A stretch of 64,000 nucleotides of DNA. It comes from Streptosporangiaceae bacterium NEAU-GS5 (GTDB lineage Bacteria; Actinomycetota; Actinomycetes; Streptosporangiales; Streptosporangiaceae). Below, piece by piece: positions 40,960 through 49,318 of the stretch (position 1 is the stretch's first letter; the number at the start of each line of letters is the position of its first letter). The position numbers were made by a program, and so were the translations under genes. Location of the stretch: the NCBI GenBank assembly GCA_017592665.1, contig JAGFNW010000006.1:124001-188000 (forward strand), in the 5' to 3' direction. Under the pieces are notes generated by a model, which was not told the origin of the DNA, ran no database searches, and saw only the letters and a list, made by a program, of their open reading frames with translations.

Positions 40960-41885
40960 TGGCCACGCCAACGCCCGGCAAGGGAACCTTCGACACCCCG
41001 GTCCCCATCCTCGTCATCCTCGAGACGGCCACCGGCACCGTCCGGATCACGGCGAGCGACCGCACCGACACCGTCGTCGACGTCCGCCCGAGCGATCAGC
41101 TCAACGACGCCGACGTGCAGGCCGCCCGGCACACCCAGGTCGACTACGCCGACGGCAGGCTCCGGGTGCGCACCGACAAGGAGCACGTTGGCGCGGCCAC
41201 CGGCTGGGATTTCTCGCTCGGCAAGCTCGTCGAGTCGCCCGCGACCTGGGCGCGTTCGCTGCTGCTCGGCCCGGGCTCGGTCGACGTGACGATCAGTCTG
41301 CCGGCCGGCTCCCGCCTCGACGTCAAGACGGCGGCGACGGTCCTGTGCCGGGGCTCGTTCGGCGAGGTGACGGTCACCACGACGTACGGCGACATCCGGG
41401 TCGAACAGGCCGGCCGGCTGCGGGCGAAGAGCACCTACGGCGACATCACGGTCACCCGCGCGTTCGGGCACGCCGAGGTCACCACGACGCACGGCGGCAT
41501 CCACATCGACGAGATCGACGGCACCGCGGCGGTCAAAACCTCCCACGGCGAGGTCCGCCTCCGCGAGGTGACCGGCGAACTGCGGCTGAACAGCGCCCAC
41601 GGCGACATCACCGTCGATCGCGCCCTGGCCGGCGTCGCCGCCAAGACCGCGTACGCCAGCGTGCTCATCGGCGAGGTGGTGTCCGGCTCGATCGTCATGG
41701 AGACCACCGGCGGCGGCCTGGACCTCGGGGTCCGGGAAGGCACGGCCGCCTGGCTGGACGTGAGCTCCATCCACGGCACCGTCGACGTCTCCCTCGACCC
41801 CAGCGACGACCCCCGCCACGGGGACCTGATCGTCAAGGTGCGGGCCCACACCACCTACGGCGACATCTTCGTTCACCGTTCCTGA
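40959..41885 (+). CDS. DUF4097-family beta-helix repeat protein
   Basis: A 308-aa protein with DUF4097-type strand repeats from about 120 on: TTYGDIRVEQ, STYGDITVTR, TTHGGIHIDE, TSHGEVRLRE and SAHGDITVDR, each about 19 residues, as in adhesin-like or bactofilin-like stacked beta structures. It has no signal peptide, so it is probably cytoplasmic. Its ATG overlaps the RHH gene stop (ATGA). The role in the exporter operon is unknown. Confidence 0.85.
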   Translation: MATPTPGKGTFDTPVPILVILETATGTVRITASDRTDTVVDVRPSDQLNDADVQAARHTQVDYADGRLRVRTDKEHVGAATGWDFSLGKLVESPATWARSLLLGPGSVDVTISLPAGSRLDVKTAATVLCRGSFGEVTVTTTYGDIRVEQAGRLRAKSTYGDITVTRAFGHAEVTTTHGGIHIDEIDGTAAVKTSHGEVRLREVTGELRLNSAHGDITVDRALAGVAAKTAYASVLIGEVVSGSIVMETTGGGLDLGVREGTAAWLDVSSIHGTVDVSLDPSDDPRHGDLIVKVRAHTTYGDIFVHRS

Positions 41886-41902
41886 CAACCAAGGAGATCC
41901 TC

Positions 41903-42874
41903 ATGCCAGACGCGATCGTGGCCGAAGGCCTGGTCAAGAAATACGGCGACGTCGTCGCCCTCGACGGGATGGAGCTGACCGTCCCCGAAGGGACGATATT
42001 CGGGCTGCTCGGCCCCAACGGCGCAGGCAAGACCACCACCGTGCGGATCCTCACCACGCTCCTCAAGCCGGACGCCGGGCGAGCCACAGTGGCCGGGCTC
42101 GACGTCGTCCGTGACGCCGCGCGGCTGCGCGCCCAGATCGGCGCATCGGGCCAGTACGCCGCCGTCGACGACCACCTCACCGGCGCCGAGAACCTGGAGA
42201 TGGTCGGCCGCCTCTACCACCTCGGCATCAAGCACAGCAAGCAGCGCGCCCGCGAACTGCTCGACCGCTTCGACCTGGCCGACGCCGCCGACCGCCCGGT
42301 GCAGGGCTACTCCGGCGGCATGCGACGCCGGCTCGACCTGGCCGGCGCGCTGGTCGCCAACCCGCCCGTGCTGTTCCTCGACGAGCCCACCACCGGCCTC
42401 GACCCGCGGGCCAGGATCGGGCTCTGGGACGTCATCGCCGAGCTCGTCGCCGCGGGCACGACGGTGCTGCTGACCACCCAATACATGGAGGAGGCCGACC
42501 GGCTCGCCAATCGGATCGCGGTGGTCGACCACGGCCGCGTCATCGCGCTCGGCACGGCCGACGAGCTGAAGGACCAGGTCGGCGGCGACCGGATTCAACT
42601 GTCGGTGACGAGCGCGGCGCATCTGGAAAGCGCCGCCCGGACGCTGGCGCCGCTGGCCGTCGGAGACATGCAGATCGACGCCACCGCCCTGCAGGTGACG
42701 ATCCCGGTTGCGGGCGGCGCGGTCGCGCTGACCCAGGCCCTCGGCCATCTGGCCGCCGAACGGATCACCGTACGCGACGCCGGTCTGCGCCGGCCGACCC
42801 TCGACGACGTGTTCTTGAGCCTCACGGGACACGAGGCCGACGAGAAGATCAAGGAGAAGGAGACCGTCCGATGA
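41903..42874 (+). CDS. ABC exporter ATPase, DrrA-like
   Basis: A 323-aa ATP-binding subunit: Walker A GPNGAGKTTT (about 36-45), Q-loop GQYAAVDD, signature YSGGMRRRLD, Walker B VLFLDEPTTGLD and a C-terminal extension of about 90 residues as in DrrA. DrrAB-type exporters pump out drugs or natural products in actinomycetes. It is coupled to the permease gene (ATGA). The long open frame starting upstream of 41903 is an overlap artefact. Confidence 0.9.
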   Translation: MPDAIVAEGLVKKYGDVVALDGMELTVPEGTIFGLLGPNGAGKTTTVRILTTLLKPDAGRATVAGLDVVRDAARLRAQIGASGQYAAVDDHLTGAENLEMVGRLYHLGIKHSKQRARELLDRFDLADAADRPVQGYSGGMRRRLDLAGALVANPPVLFLDEPTTGLDPRARIGLWDVIAELVAAGTTVLLTTQYMEEADRLANRIAVVDHGRVIALGTADELKDQVGGDRIQLSVTSAAHLESAARTLAPLAVGDMQIDATALQVTIPVAGGAVALTQALGHLAAERITVRDAGLRRPTLDDVFLSLTGHEADEKIKEKETVR

Positions 42875-43674
42875 ACACCCTGAGACTGGCCGTCGCCGAC
42901 GGCGTGACGATCGCCAAGCGCAACGCGTTGAAGATCCGCAGAGCCCCCGACCTGCTGGGCGGCGTGGTCATACTCCCCATCGTCTTCGTGCTGCTGTTCA
43001 CCTACGTCTTCGGCAGCATGATCAGCCTGCCCGGCATGTCGTACGCGGAATACATGCTGCCCGGGATCTTCGTCCTGACCATCGTCACCAGCGCGCAGAT
43101 CACCGGCTACACCCTGACGATGGACCTGCAAAAGGGCATCTTCGACCGGTTCCGCACCCTGCCGATGTCACCCTCGGCGGTGCTGACCGGCCAGACCGCC
43201 AGCGACGTGATCATGAATCTGATCAGCATGGTCACCATGGCGCTCGTCGGGCTGCTGGTCGGCTGGCGCATCCACAGCTCGCCGCTCGAGGCCGCCCTCG
43301 GTTTCCTGATGCTGCTGTTCTTCGCGTACGCCTTCTCCTGGGTGACGGCCACGGTCGCGCTGGCACTGCGCACACCCGAGGTCTTCAACAACATCGCCAC
43401 CCTCATGTCGTTCCCGCTGGTCTTCCTGTCCAACGCCTTCGTCGACAGCGCGCGGCTGCCTGGCCCGCTGAAGGTGGTCGCCGACTGGAACCCGGTCTCC
43501 ACGCTCATCCAGGCCGCACGCGAACTGTTCGGCAACACCAGCCCGGCCCTCCCCGTGCCCAGCGCCTGGCCGCTGCGGCATGCGGTGCCGGTGTCGCTGC
43601 TGTGGTCGGTCGTGCTGCTGGTGGTGTTCGTGCCGCTGGCCACGCGGCTGTACAAGCGGGCCGTCAGCCAATGA
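42871..43674 (+). CDS. ABC-2 type exporter permease, DrrB-like
   Basis: A 267-aa membrane subunit with six hydrophobic segments (first: LGGVVILPIVFVLLFTYVFG, about 30-49) and the ABC-2 pattern GIFDRFRTLPMSPSAVLTG after helix 2, and WNPVSTLIQAAREL in the C-terminal part. Together with the DrrA-like ATPase it forms an exporter of unknown substrate. Its stop overlaps the DUF1707 start by 4 nt. Confidence 0.9.
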   Translation: MNTLRLAVADGVTIAKRNALKIRRAPDLLGGVVILPIVFVLLFTYVFGSMISLPGMSYAEYMLPGIFVLTIVTSAQITGYTLTMDLQKGIFDRFRTLPMSPSAVLTGQTASDVIMNLISMVTMALVGLLVGWRIHSSPLEAALGFLMLLFFAYAFSWVTATVALALRTPEVFNNIATLMSFPLVFLSNAFVDSARLPGPLKVVADWNPVSTLIQAARELFGNTSPALPVPSAWPLRHAVPVSLLWSVVLLVVFVPLATRLYKRAVSQ

Positions 43675-44219
43675 GCCACCCGCCGGCCCACTTCTCCGAC
43701 CGCGAGCGCTTCTCGGACAGGGATCGTGATGTGGCGGTGGAGCTGATCCAGCAGGCGTACGCGGACGGCCTGCTCAGCCCCGCCGAGCTGGAGCAGCGGC
43801 TCGAACTGGCGCTCACCGCCGCCTCCCTCCACGACCTGCGGCCGGTCGTCGCCAACCTGCCGGACGAAATGATCCGGATCTTCTCCACCAAGGGGGGCGT
43901 CACACGGGCCGGCGACTGGCACGTCCCGCGCCGGCTGCGCATCGACTCCGAATATGGCAAAGTGCGGCTCGACCTATCCCGGGCGCACATCCCGTACACA
44001 CGGATCGACCTCGAGCTCTGGCTCGAATACGGCGGCGCCAAAATCATCCTGCCGGCCGGGGCGTCCGCGAACACCGATGGCGTGCGCATCGGATGGGGCA
44101 AAGTGGTCAGCAAAGAGGCGAGCCGCCAGTCCCCAGGCAGGCTGCACCTCCAGATCACCGGCGAACTGCCCTACGGCCGCCTCACCATCCGCGCCGCCCG
44201 AAGCCGGCACGCTTCGTGA
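43671..44219 (+). CDS. DUF1707 domain protein
   Basis: A 182-aa protein with an N-terminal SHOCT-like/DUF1707 domain (SDRDRDVAVELIQQAYADGL then LSPAELEQRLELALTAAS, about 12-55) and a C-terminal strand-rich domain resembling cell-wall-active antibiotic response proteins (DLSRAHIPYTRIDLELWLEY). It closes the five-gene operon. DUF1707 proteins are membrane- or regulator-associated in actinomycetes; the role is not known. Confidence 0.85.
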   Translation: MSHPPAHFSDRERFSDRDRDVAVELIQQAYADGLLSPAELEQRLELALTAASLHDLRPVVANLPDEMIRIFSTKGGVTRAGDWHVPRRLRIDSEYGKVRLDLSRAHIPYTRIDLELWLEYGGAKIILPAGASANTDGVRIGWGKVVSKEASRQSPGRLHLQITGELPYGRLTIRAARSRHAS

Positions 44220-44287
44220 TGTACGGGAAATGTATCGCGCAATGCGATTCTCGCTGCCGACAGAGCCGTCGATAGAGAGATGAGCCA

Positions 44288-44767
44288 ATGCGTAAATTCA
44301 TGCAACTTATCGGCTCCCTGACATTAGGCCTCGCGCTGCTGTTCGCCGCCGCTCCCCCGGTATCAGCTGATTCGGTCACCTGGGGCTGGGGCGACAACCA
44401 TCGCCTCTGCCGCACGGATCCTTCCTGCGTCAGAGCCGGCGGCGTGGTCAGGCTCTGGCAGGCCATCGCCGTCACCGCACTGGTCCTCCCGTACGACTTC
44501 ATTGACGGCGAATTCGGGGTGGGCACGGAGAATGCCACCAAGAGCATGTTCAGCGGCAGGACGGTCGTCGAACCATGGATGTGGCAGCACATCGAAGCCG
44601 GCATCACATATGTGTCCGGAGATTGCCCCGGCAGCACCGAATATTATAGGTGGACCGTACGGACACAATACGGCTACGACCAGACCCTGCAGCTACGCAT
44701 GGCCTGCACCGGAATCTGGTCGTTCTTCAACCCACGCACCCAGGCGTGGGCCGGCACCGGCCACTGA
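44288..44767 (+). CDS. Secreted hypothetical protein, 159 aa
   Basis: A clear signal peptide (MRKFMQLIGSLTLGLALLFA, cleavage after VSA, about residue 27) and a mature part rich in Trp with four Cys (HRLCRTDPSCVRAG, SGDCPGS, RMACTG) likely to form two disulfides. I recognise no family. It is 68 bp after the DUF1707 gene and 123 bp before another secreted protein gene. Confidence 0.65.
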   Translation: MRKFMQLIGSLTLGLALLFAAAPPVSADSVTWGWGDNHRLCRTDPSCVRAGGVVRLWQAIAVTALVLPYDFIDGEFGVGTENATKSMFSGRTVVEPWMWQHIEAGITYVSGDCPGSTEYYRWTVRTQYGYDQTLQLRMACTGIWSFFNPRTQAWAGTGH

Positions 44768-44890
44768 TCTCCCGCAACTCGCTCGATGTGCGGCGACGGC
44801 CGCCATGACGGCCGATCGAGTGGCCGGAACAGGATGGAACGCCCCCTCCACAAGGGCCCCCATTGGAGGAGCCGGAGCAAGGGAGCGGAC

Positions 44891-45499
44891 TTGAACCTCA
44901 GACGTGCATTAGGCGTGGGCATGGGGCTCGCACTCGCCACAGCGGGTGCGGTTTGGCTGAGCATGCCCGCCCAGTCCGACGCGAGGGTGGTTCCGTCCCC
45001 CACTGGCAGCCCGACCCTCACCCCGGCCCCAACCGGCAGCCCCACCCCGATCCCCACCCCCACGAATCCGCCTTACCCGACCACCTGCGCGATCCAGACG
45101 TACACCACGGGGAACTATCTGACCGCCGTCGGCGGCGGTGGCCGCACCACCGACGTGATCCACAGCAACGCGACCCTGTTCCAGGGGTGGGAGCGGTTCA
45201 CCCTCGTCTCTGCGGGCGACGGCGTGCACGTCGGCATCAAGACGCTGACCGGCAACTACCTCACCGCCATGGGCGGCGGGAATCAAACCGGCGACGTCAT
45301 CCACTCGAACGCCACGTGGCTGCAGGCCTGGGAAGAGTTCAGACTGGTCCCGCTCGGGAGCGGCCTGTTCGGCATCCAGACCATCGACGGCCACTACCTG
45401 ACCGCCGTCGGCGGTGGCGGCCTCACTACCGATGTGATCCACAGCAACGCGACCCTGATCCAGGGATGGGAGATCTTCCGCTTCACCTGCGGCCTCTGA
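44891..45499 (+). CDS. Secreted fascin-like repeat protein
   Basis: A 202-aa exported protein: signal peptide to about 34, a Pro/Thr linker (SPTGSPTLTPAPTGSPTPIP), then three repeats of about 44 residues: GNYLTAVGGGGRTTDVIHSN, GNYLTAMGGGNQTGDVIHSN and GHYLTAVGGGGLTTDVIHSN, each ending in a WE-F strand. The pattern suits a beta-trefoil/fascin-like fold that may bind sugars. TTG 44891 is preceded by GGGAG. Repeats 1 and 3 are nearly identical in DNA, indicating recent duplication. Confidence 0.75.
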   Translation: MNLRRALGVGMGLALATAGAVWLSMPAQSDARVVPSPTGSPTLTPAPTGSPTPIPTPTNPPYPTTCAIQTYTTGNYLTAVGGGGRTTDVIHSNATLFQGWERFTLVSAGDGVHVGIKTLTGNYLTAMGGGNQTGDVIHSNATWLQAWEEFRLVPLGSGLFGIQTIDGHYLTAVGGGGLTTDVIHSNATLIQGWEIFRFTCGL

Positions 45500-45512
45500 C
45501 CAGCGAGGGACA

Positions 45513-45547
45513 CTGCCGGCCGGGGCCCGCGGCGGCCCGGCCGGCAG
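45513..45547. terminator. Bidirectional hairpin terminator
   Basis: CTGCCGGCCGGG pairs perfectly with CCCGGCCGGCAG across an 11-base loop. It sits between the convergent fascin-like and SGNH hydrolase genes and could terminate both. Confidence 0.7.
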
Positions 45548-45562
45548 CGCGAATGCGTGCGG

Positions 45563-47557
45563 TCAGGGATTATCTCCGCACGTCACGTCGACGGATTTGG
45601 TCGATTTCAGATTCTGCGCATTGTTCAATTCGACGGTGACGGTATATTTCTTGTTGGCGGTGCACGCGCTGGAAACGTGCTCCTGATCGTCCCAGGCGCC
45701 CTTCTGCACCGTCCCGGTGTTCGTTCTCACCGACCAGCGAATGGTCGTATACGGGCCGGTCCCAACGTTTTGGACGTCACAGCTGTAGGTGCTCAAACCA
45801 GGGTCGCAGTGGAGCGACGCCACCGGATGCGGCGGCGGCACGGGGGGCACCTGGGAGACATTGGGCTCGCTCCGGCCGTTGAGCCCGCCGCCCCAGGTCG
45901 GCCAGCATTCGATGCCGACGGGGCTGCCGTTGTTGTACGCCTGGCGCAGACAGTTGCGCATGGCCAGTTGCCCCCAGTAGTTGGCGTGCCCGCCCTCCTG
46001 TGTCTGATAGTCGTCGTAGTCCGAGTTATCCCAGGGGCCGGCGGGGAGGAACCCCGGCAACGCGTCGCGGATTTCCTGACTGACCCGCATCTGCGTGAAC
46101 CACTCAGAGACGTCCGCGGCACCGGGATTCGTCCAATAAGTCACGCCTTTCTCCTCCATCGTGCCCACGCCGTTCTGACAGAGAGCGTGCCCCGTTCCGA
46201 TGCCCTGCATGTCGACCAGCCTGACGTTGGGGTGATTCAGCTCCTGCACGGCGCTGCGAACCGCGCCGTTGAGCGCCGGCACCGCGGTCGAGACGGCCCA
46301 GTCGGCGTCCTGGTCCCAGGCGGCGCAGCCGCTCTCGCCGCGCTCCCAGGTCGATTCGGAATACCGGAAACCACTGGCGCCCGGGATGGGCACCCAATAC
46401 GTGTCCACCAGGAGCGTCCATTGCTGGTTTGAGTAGCCGGCGTTCTGCATCGCCTGCCGGGTGTTGTTGATGGCCGTCTTGATGTCGGCTTTCAATGTGG
46501 CCAACGCCGAGGCGGTGAACCGGTTGGTGAGGTCTGAATCGGTGTGGCAGTAATGGCGGCCGGAGAAGACATCCACCTGGGATACGTACCACTTCGTGAT
46601 GCACGACTTGAGGATGGCGGAATAACCGAGATTGTTCGCGCCGATCAGCAGGGAAACCGCCTTGACGTTGTGCGTGGCGGCGAATTCCTGCAGCAGCAAC
46701 GCCTGCCCCTTGTGATTGCTCGGCAGACCGGGCGGTGTGGTGGTGAAGTCGATGCCCGGCTTGAAGTTGCCCTCGTTGTTGCTCTGCACCGTGTTGGTCC
46801 TGGCGCCCGAGCAGGCGAAGTTCACCCCATTGACCCCGCCGCCGATATAGACGGCGGCGCTCCTCGATCGGTGGCAACCGCGGATCTGTTCGTAGGAGTC
46901 GGGCAGGTGCCAGATCTGCTCGGAGCTGATCGGCCAGTTGTACTCACATGTTTCGATGCGCAGCCGGAAGTCGCCGTTGAGCACAGGATTGACACCCAGG
47001 CACTTCCCCGACTGCGGGTTGAGGATGTGAGCGCCGTCCGGCAACTCCTGCCAGATCTGCGCTCCCGTCCCATTGCAGTCATACAGCTGGACAGGGGTGA
47101 GTGCCGCCGTCGAGCCGTTGGTCACGTCCAGGCACTTCCCGAGCGCTCGGATCGTGCCGTCAACGCCGAGGTTGCCGCTGTTCGGACTCGTGTGAATGGT
47201 CCAAGATTGCGCGGCCGTACCGTTACATGGGTACAGCCAGATGGGGGTTCCATTGGCGGAGGATCCGCCTTGGACATCGACGCATTTGTTGCTCAGGCCC
47301 GTGATCGCGCCCGGAAATCCCCCGTCGTGATACGCCTTCTCGCCGAGCGCGTCAGACTTGTTCGACGACCCGTTCGCGTTGCCCGCCCAGCGTCCGCCCT
47401 CGCCGGAGATCGCCGAGTCGCCCAAGCTCACGATGTACGGTGCCCCGTTGCCCGGGCCGTCCGCCACGGCATGCTCAGCAGCCGGCTCCACCGCGACAAG
47501 CGCCACGGCCGCCAGCACGGCCCCCGCGAGGGCCATGCCTAACCTAGGTTTCCTCAT
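45563..47557 (-). CDS. Secreted SGNH hydrolase with nested ricin-type lectin domain
   Basis: A 664-aa exported enzyme. After the signal peptide (to about 32) block I of SGNH/GDSL hydrolases is YIVSLGDSAISGEGGRW with nucleophile Ser48. Residues about 84-215 then form a ricin B trefoil (KCVDVQGGSSANGTPIWLY, QSWTIH, KCLDVTNGS). Block III GANNLGYS and the catalytic His in EGGHANYWGQ come afterwards. A C-terminal Ig-like domain has paired Cys (SLHCDPGLSTYSCDV). The lectin domain is inserted inside the hydrolase domain. It may target polysaccharide for deacetylation. ATG 47557 is chosen. Confidence 0.85.
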   Translation of the reverse strand: MRKPRLGMALAGAVLAAVALVAVEPAAEHAVADGPGNGAPYIVSLGDSAISGEGGRWAGNANGSSNKSDALGEKAYHDGGFPGAITGLSNKCVDVQGGSSANGTPIWLYPCNGTAAQSWTIHTSPNSGNLGVDGTIRALGKCLDVTNGSTAALTPVQLYDCNGTGAQIWQELPDGAHILNPQSGKCLGVNPVLNGDFRLRIETCEYNWPISSEQIWHLPDSYEQIRGCHRSRSAAVYIGGGVNGVNFACSGARTNTVQSNNEGNFKPGIDFTTTPPGLPSNHKGQALLLQEFAATHNVKAVSLLIGANNLGYSAILKSCITKWYVSQVDVFSGRHYCHTDSDLTNRFTASALATLKADIKTAINNTRQAMQNAGYSNQQWTLLVDTYWVPIPGASGFRYSESTWERGESGCAAWDQDADWAVSTAVPALNGAVRSAVQELNHPNVRLVDMQGIGTGHALCQNGVGTMEEKGVTYWTNPGAADVSEWFTQMRVSQEIRDALPGFLPAGPWDNSDYDDYQTQEGGHANYWGQLAMRNCLRQAYNNGSPVGIECWPTWGGGLNGRSEPNVSQVPPVPPPHPVASLHCDPGLSTYSCDVQNVGTGPYTTIRWSVRTNTGTVQKGAWDDQEHVSSACTANKKYTVTVELNNAQNLKSTKSVDVTCGDNP

Positions 47558-47693
47558 TCCGCCGATCCTGTCGGCGACCCCTGGCCGACGACATAAGCAC
47601 AAGTGCGTATGAGCAGCCGCGTGGGAGGCCTGCCCGGCGCCGTTTGTCGTGTGCCCCGCTGCCCACACCCCGATCGGCGAATCTGACCGATGT

Positions 47694-47938
47694 GAGCAAC
47701 GCAGTCTGTGCCACCGCCGCGGGCACCCGGGTCGACTTGGTGCTGGTGGACGAGATCCACAACATCAGCCTGCCGACCCGCGCCGGGGCGGAGGTGGCGG
47801 ACACGCTCAAGTGCTCGCCGAGCAGCTGCCCGCCACATTCATCTCCGCCGCCTGGACGTGGAGGAGATCGGCCTGTTCGCCGGCACCCGGGGGAAGGCAG
47901 ATCGCCGGGCGGTTCACGCGCTTGCCCCGCCGATGTGC
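47694..47938 (+). pseudogene. Decayed TniB-type transposition ATPase fragment
   Basis: Four pieces in different frames line up as one protein: VDLVLVDEIHNISLPTRAGA (frame of 47694), LAEQLPATFI, then LDVEEIGLFAGTRGK, then RQIAGRFTRLP. DEIHN is a Walker B motif, and the series fits the C-terminal half of TniB-like AAA ATPases of Tn5053-type transposons. At least three frameshifts and the absent Walker A show it is dead. No transposase is adjacent. The remaining non-coding part of 47558-48047 probably holds the promoter of the next gene. Confidence 0.65.
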
Positions 47939-48047
47939 CGAAGTACATCGTGCGTGCATATATGCGTTTACAGACCCCCCGGCCTCCTCCCGCTGAACTG
48001 GTGACAGCCCGGGCAGCATTCTCGGGCCCACCAAACGGGAGGGAATC

Positions 48048-48479
48048 ATGCGTAAGTTTCTGAAGTGGAGCGTGCCGCTGATCGCGGTGGCACTGGCGGC
48101 CACGACCCTGCTACCCGCGTCGTCCGCGTCCGCGCGCACCAGCAGCACCCTGTACAAGCTCGAACTGATCTCGATCATGTGCAACAACCAACAGGACACC
48201 ATTGGCCCGGACAAAGTGAGAATGTACATCAACGGGGCCTTTGTGGACGGCCCCCGGAGTTTCCATCGTGGCGACAGCCATACCTTCACCAACACGAACG
48301 CCCTCTTCACCGGCGTCGCCACCATCGAGGCCTGGGAGGAGGACGGCATCAGCAACGACGACTTCCTCGGCAGCGTCACGGTCAGCCAGAACGCTTCCGG
48401 CGGAGGCATCCAGACCGGCTACTTCGACGCGCTCAAGCACGCGAAGTACACCATCCTCTATGAGGTCACCCCGAACTAA
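48048..48479 (+). CDS. Secreted hypothetical protein, 143 aa
   Basis: A signal peptide (MRKFLKWSVPLIAVALAATT, cleavage near ASA-RT at about 29) and a mature beta-rich part of about 114 residues (YKLELISIMCNNQQDTIGPD, FTGVATIEAWEEDGI, HAKYTILYEVTPN). It has one Cys in the mature part. A GGGAGG site precedes ATG 48048. The pattern resembles small C2-like secreted proteins but I cannot name a family. Confidence 0.65.
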   Translation: MRKFLKWSVPLIAVALAATTLLPASSASARTSSTLYKLELISIMCNNQQDTIGPDKVRMYINGAFVDGPRSFHRGDSHTFTNTNALFTGVATIEAWEEDGISNDDFLGSVTVSQNASGGGIQTGYFDALKHAKYTILYEVTPN

Positions 48480-48699
48480 TAGGGGGACGATCTCCACGCG
48501 ATCCCCGGCGCCGGCTCTCGGGTCCCGTTATGCGCGGAGAATTGCCTGCACGTGGCTTCCGGCGAAAGTTACGATCGGGGGGCTTCAGCGACGGGGATCT
48601 CGATGCACGAGTGGTCTGCCACCTACTGCCGAATTGATCGACGTAGAGGTCAAAGGCGGCGCTCCGCGCCGCCGCGCGTCCTTCCCGGCCGCCCGCTGC

Positions 48700-48966
48700 G
48701 CATGCGGTGTGCGGCCTGGGGACCGTCCTCGCGCCGCGACGGCCGTGCAACGCCGCGCCGGCTTGCCGCCGGAAGCCGCCGCGGCCTCACTCGTCCAACT
48801 GGCCCGCGATCCCAGCGCGATCCCCGTCTCCTGGGCCTTCTTCGGCCCGCGCCGGCGCCTGATCCGCGTGCCCGAGCGCGCCGCGAACCCCGCTCGCCGC
48901 GCCGAGGTCTGGGCCGCGAGCGAAGCGATGGTCCACCCCTGGCTTGCCATCGACCTCGTCACCTGA
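48700..48966 (+). pseudogene. Possible C-terminal relic of a short-chain dehydrogenase
   Basis: The frame ending at 48966 reads AGLPPEAAAASLVQLARDPS, then WAFFGPRRRLIRVPE and ARRAEVWAASEAMV. This order resembles the C-terminus of classical short-chain dehydrogenases. No Rossmann motif or start codon with binding site precedes it, so it would be a fragment. The evidence is weak. Confidence 0.3.
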
Positions 48967-48968
48967 GG

Positions 48969-49235
48969 TCAGGCGGCGTGGGCCAGGAAGAACTGGTTGC
49001 TGCCGCCGTTGTTTACCACGTGTCGATTCGCCGCGCCGTTGGCTCCGCTGGCGCCGGCGACGGCCATGTGGAGGCCGCTGCCGACGTTCCTGAGCTGGGC
49101 ACCGGCGATGCCGTTGGTGGTGGTGCAGAGGCCGCTGTGCTTGTTGACGATCTGGTAGCCGGAGCCGGCCAGCCGGAAGGTCCAGACCTGATTGTCCCCG
49201 GACAGGCTCCACTGGATGATCGGCGCGCCGTTGCG
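48969..49235 (-). pseudogene. Orphan ricin-type lectin domain fragment
   Basis: A minus-strand frame ends at 48969 and reads NGAPIIQWSLSGDNQVWTFR, GSGYQIVNKHSGLC, LRNVGSGLHMAVAG and NNGGSNQFFLAHAA. These are two blades of a ricin B trefoil. An in-frame TAG lies directly before it (49238-49236), and there is no start codon, so it is a 5'-truncated relic. It missed automatic detection because it lacks a start. Confidence 0.7.
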
Positions 49236-49318
49236 CTAAGAGCGTCCACCTCGAGCGGCAGCCCTATTTGGGGCGTTCGTCACTCCTTAGATCTGTACGT
49301 GAGCCCGCACCGAGTGCA

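Noticed and set aside
47644-48063. Intact 139-aa protein
   Set aside because: Only part of the frame matches TniB and the similarity jumps between frames, so it is a pseudogene, not a gene.
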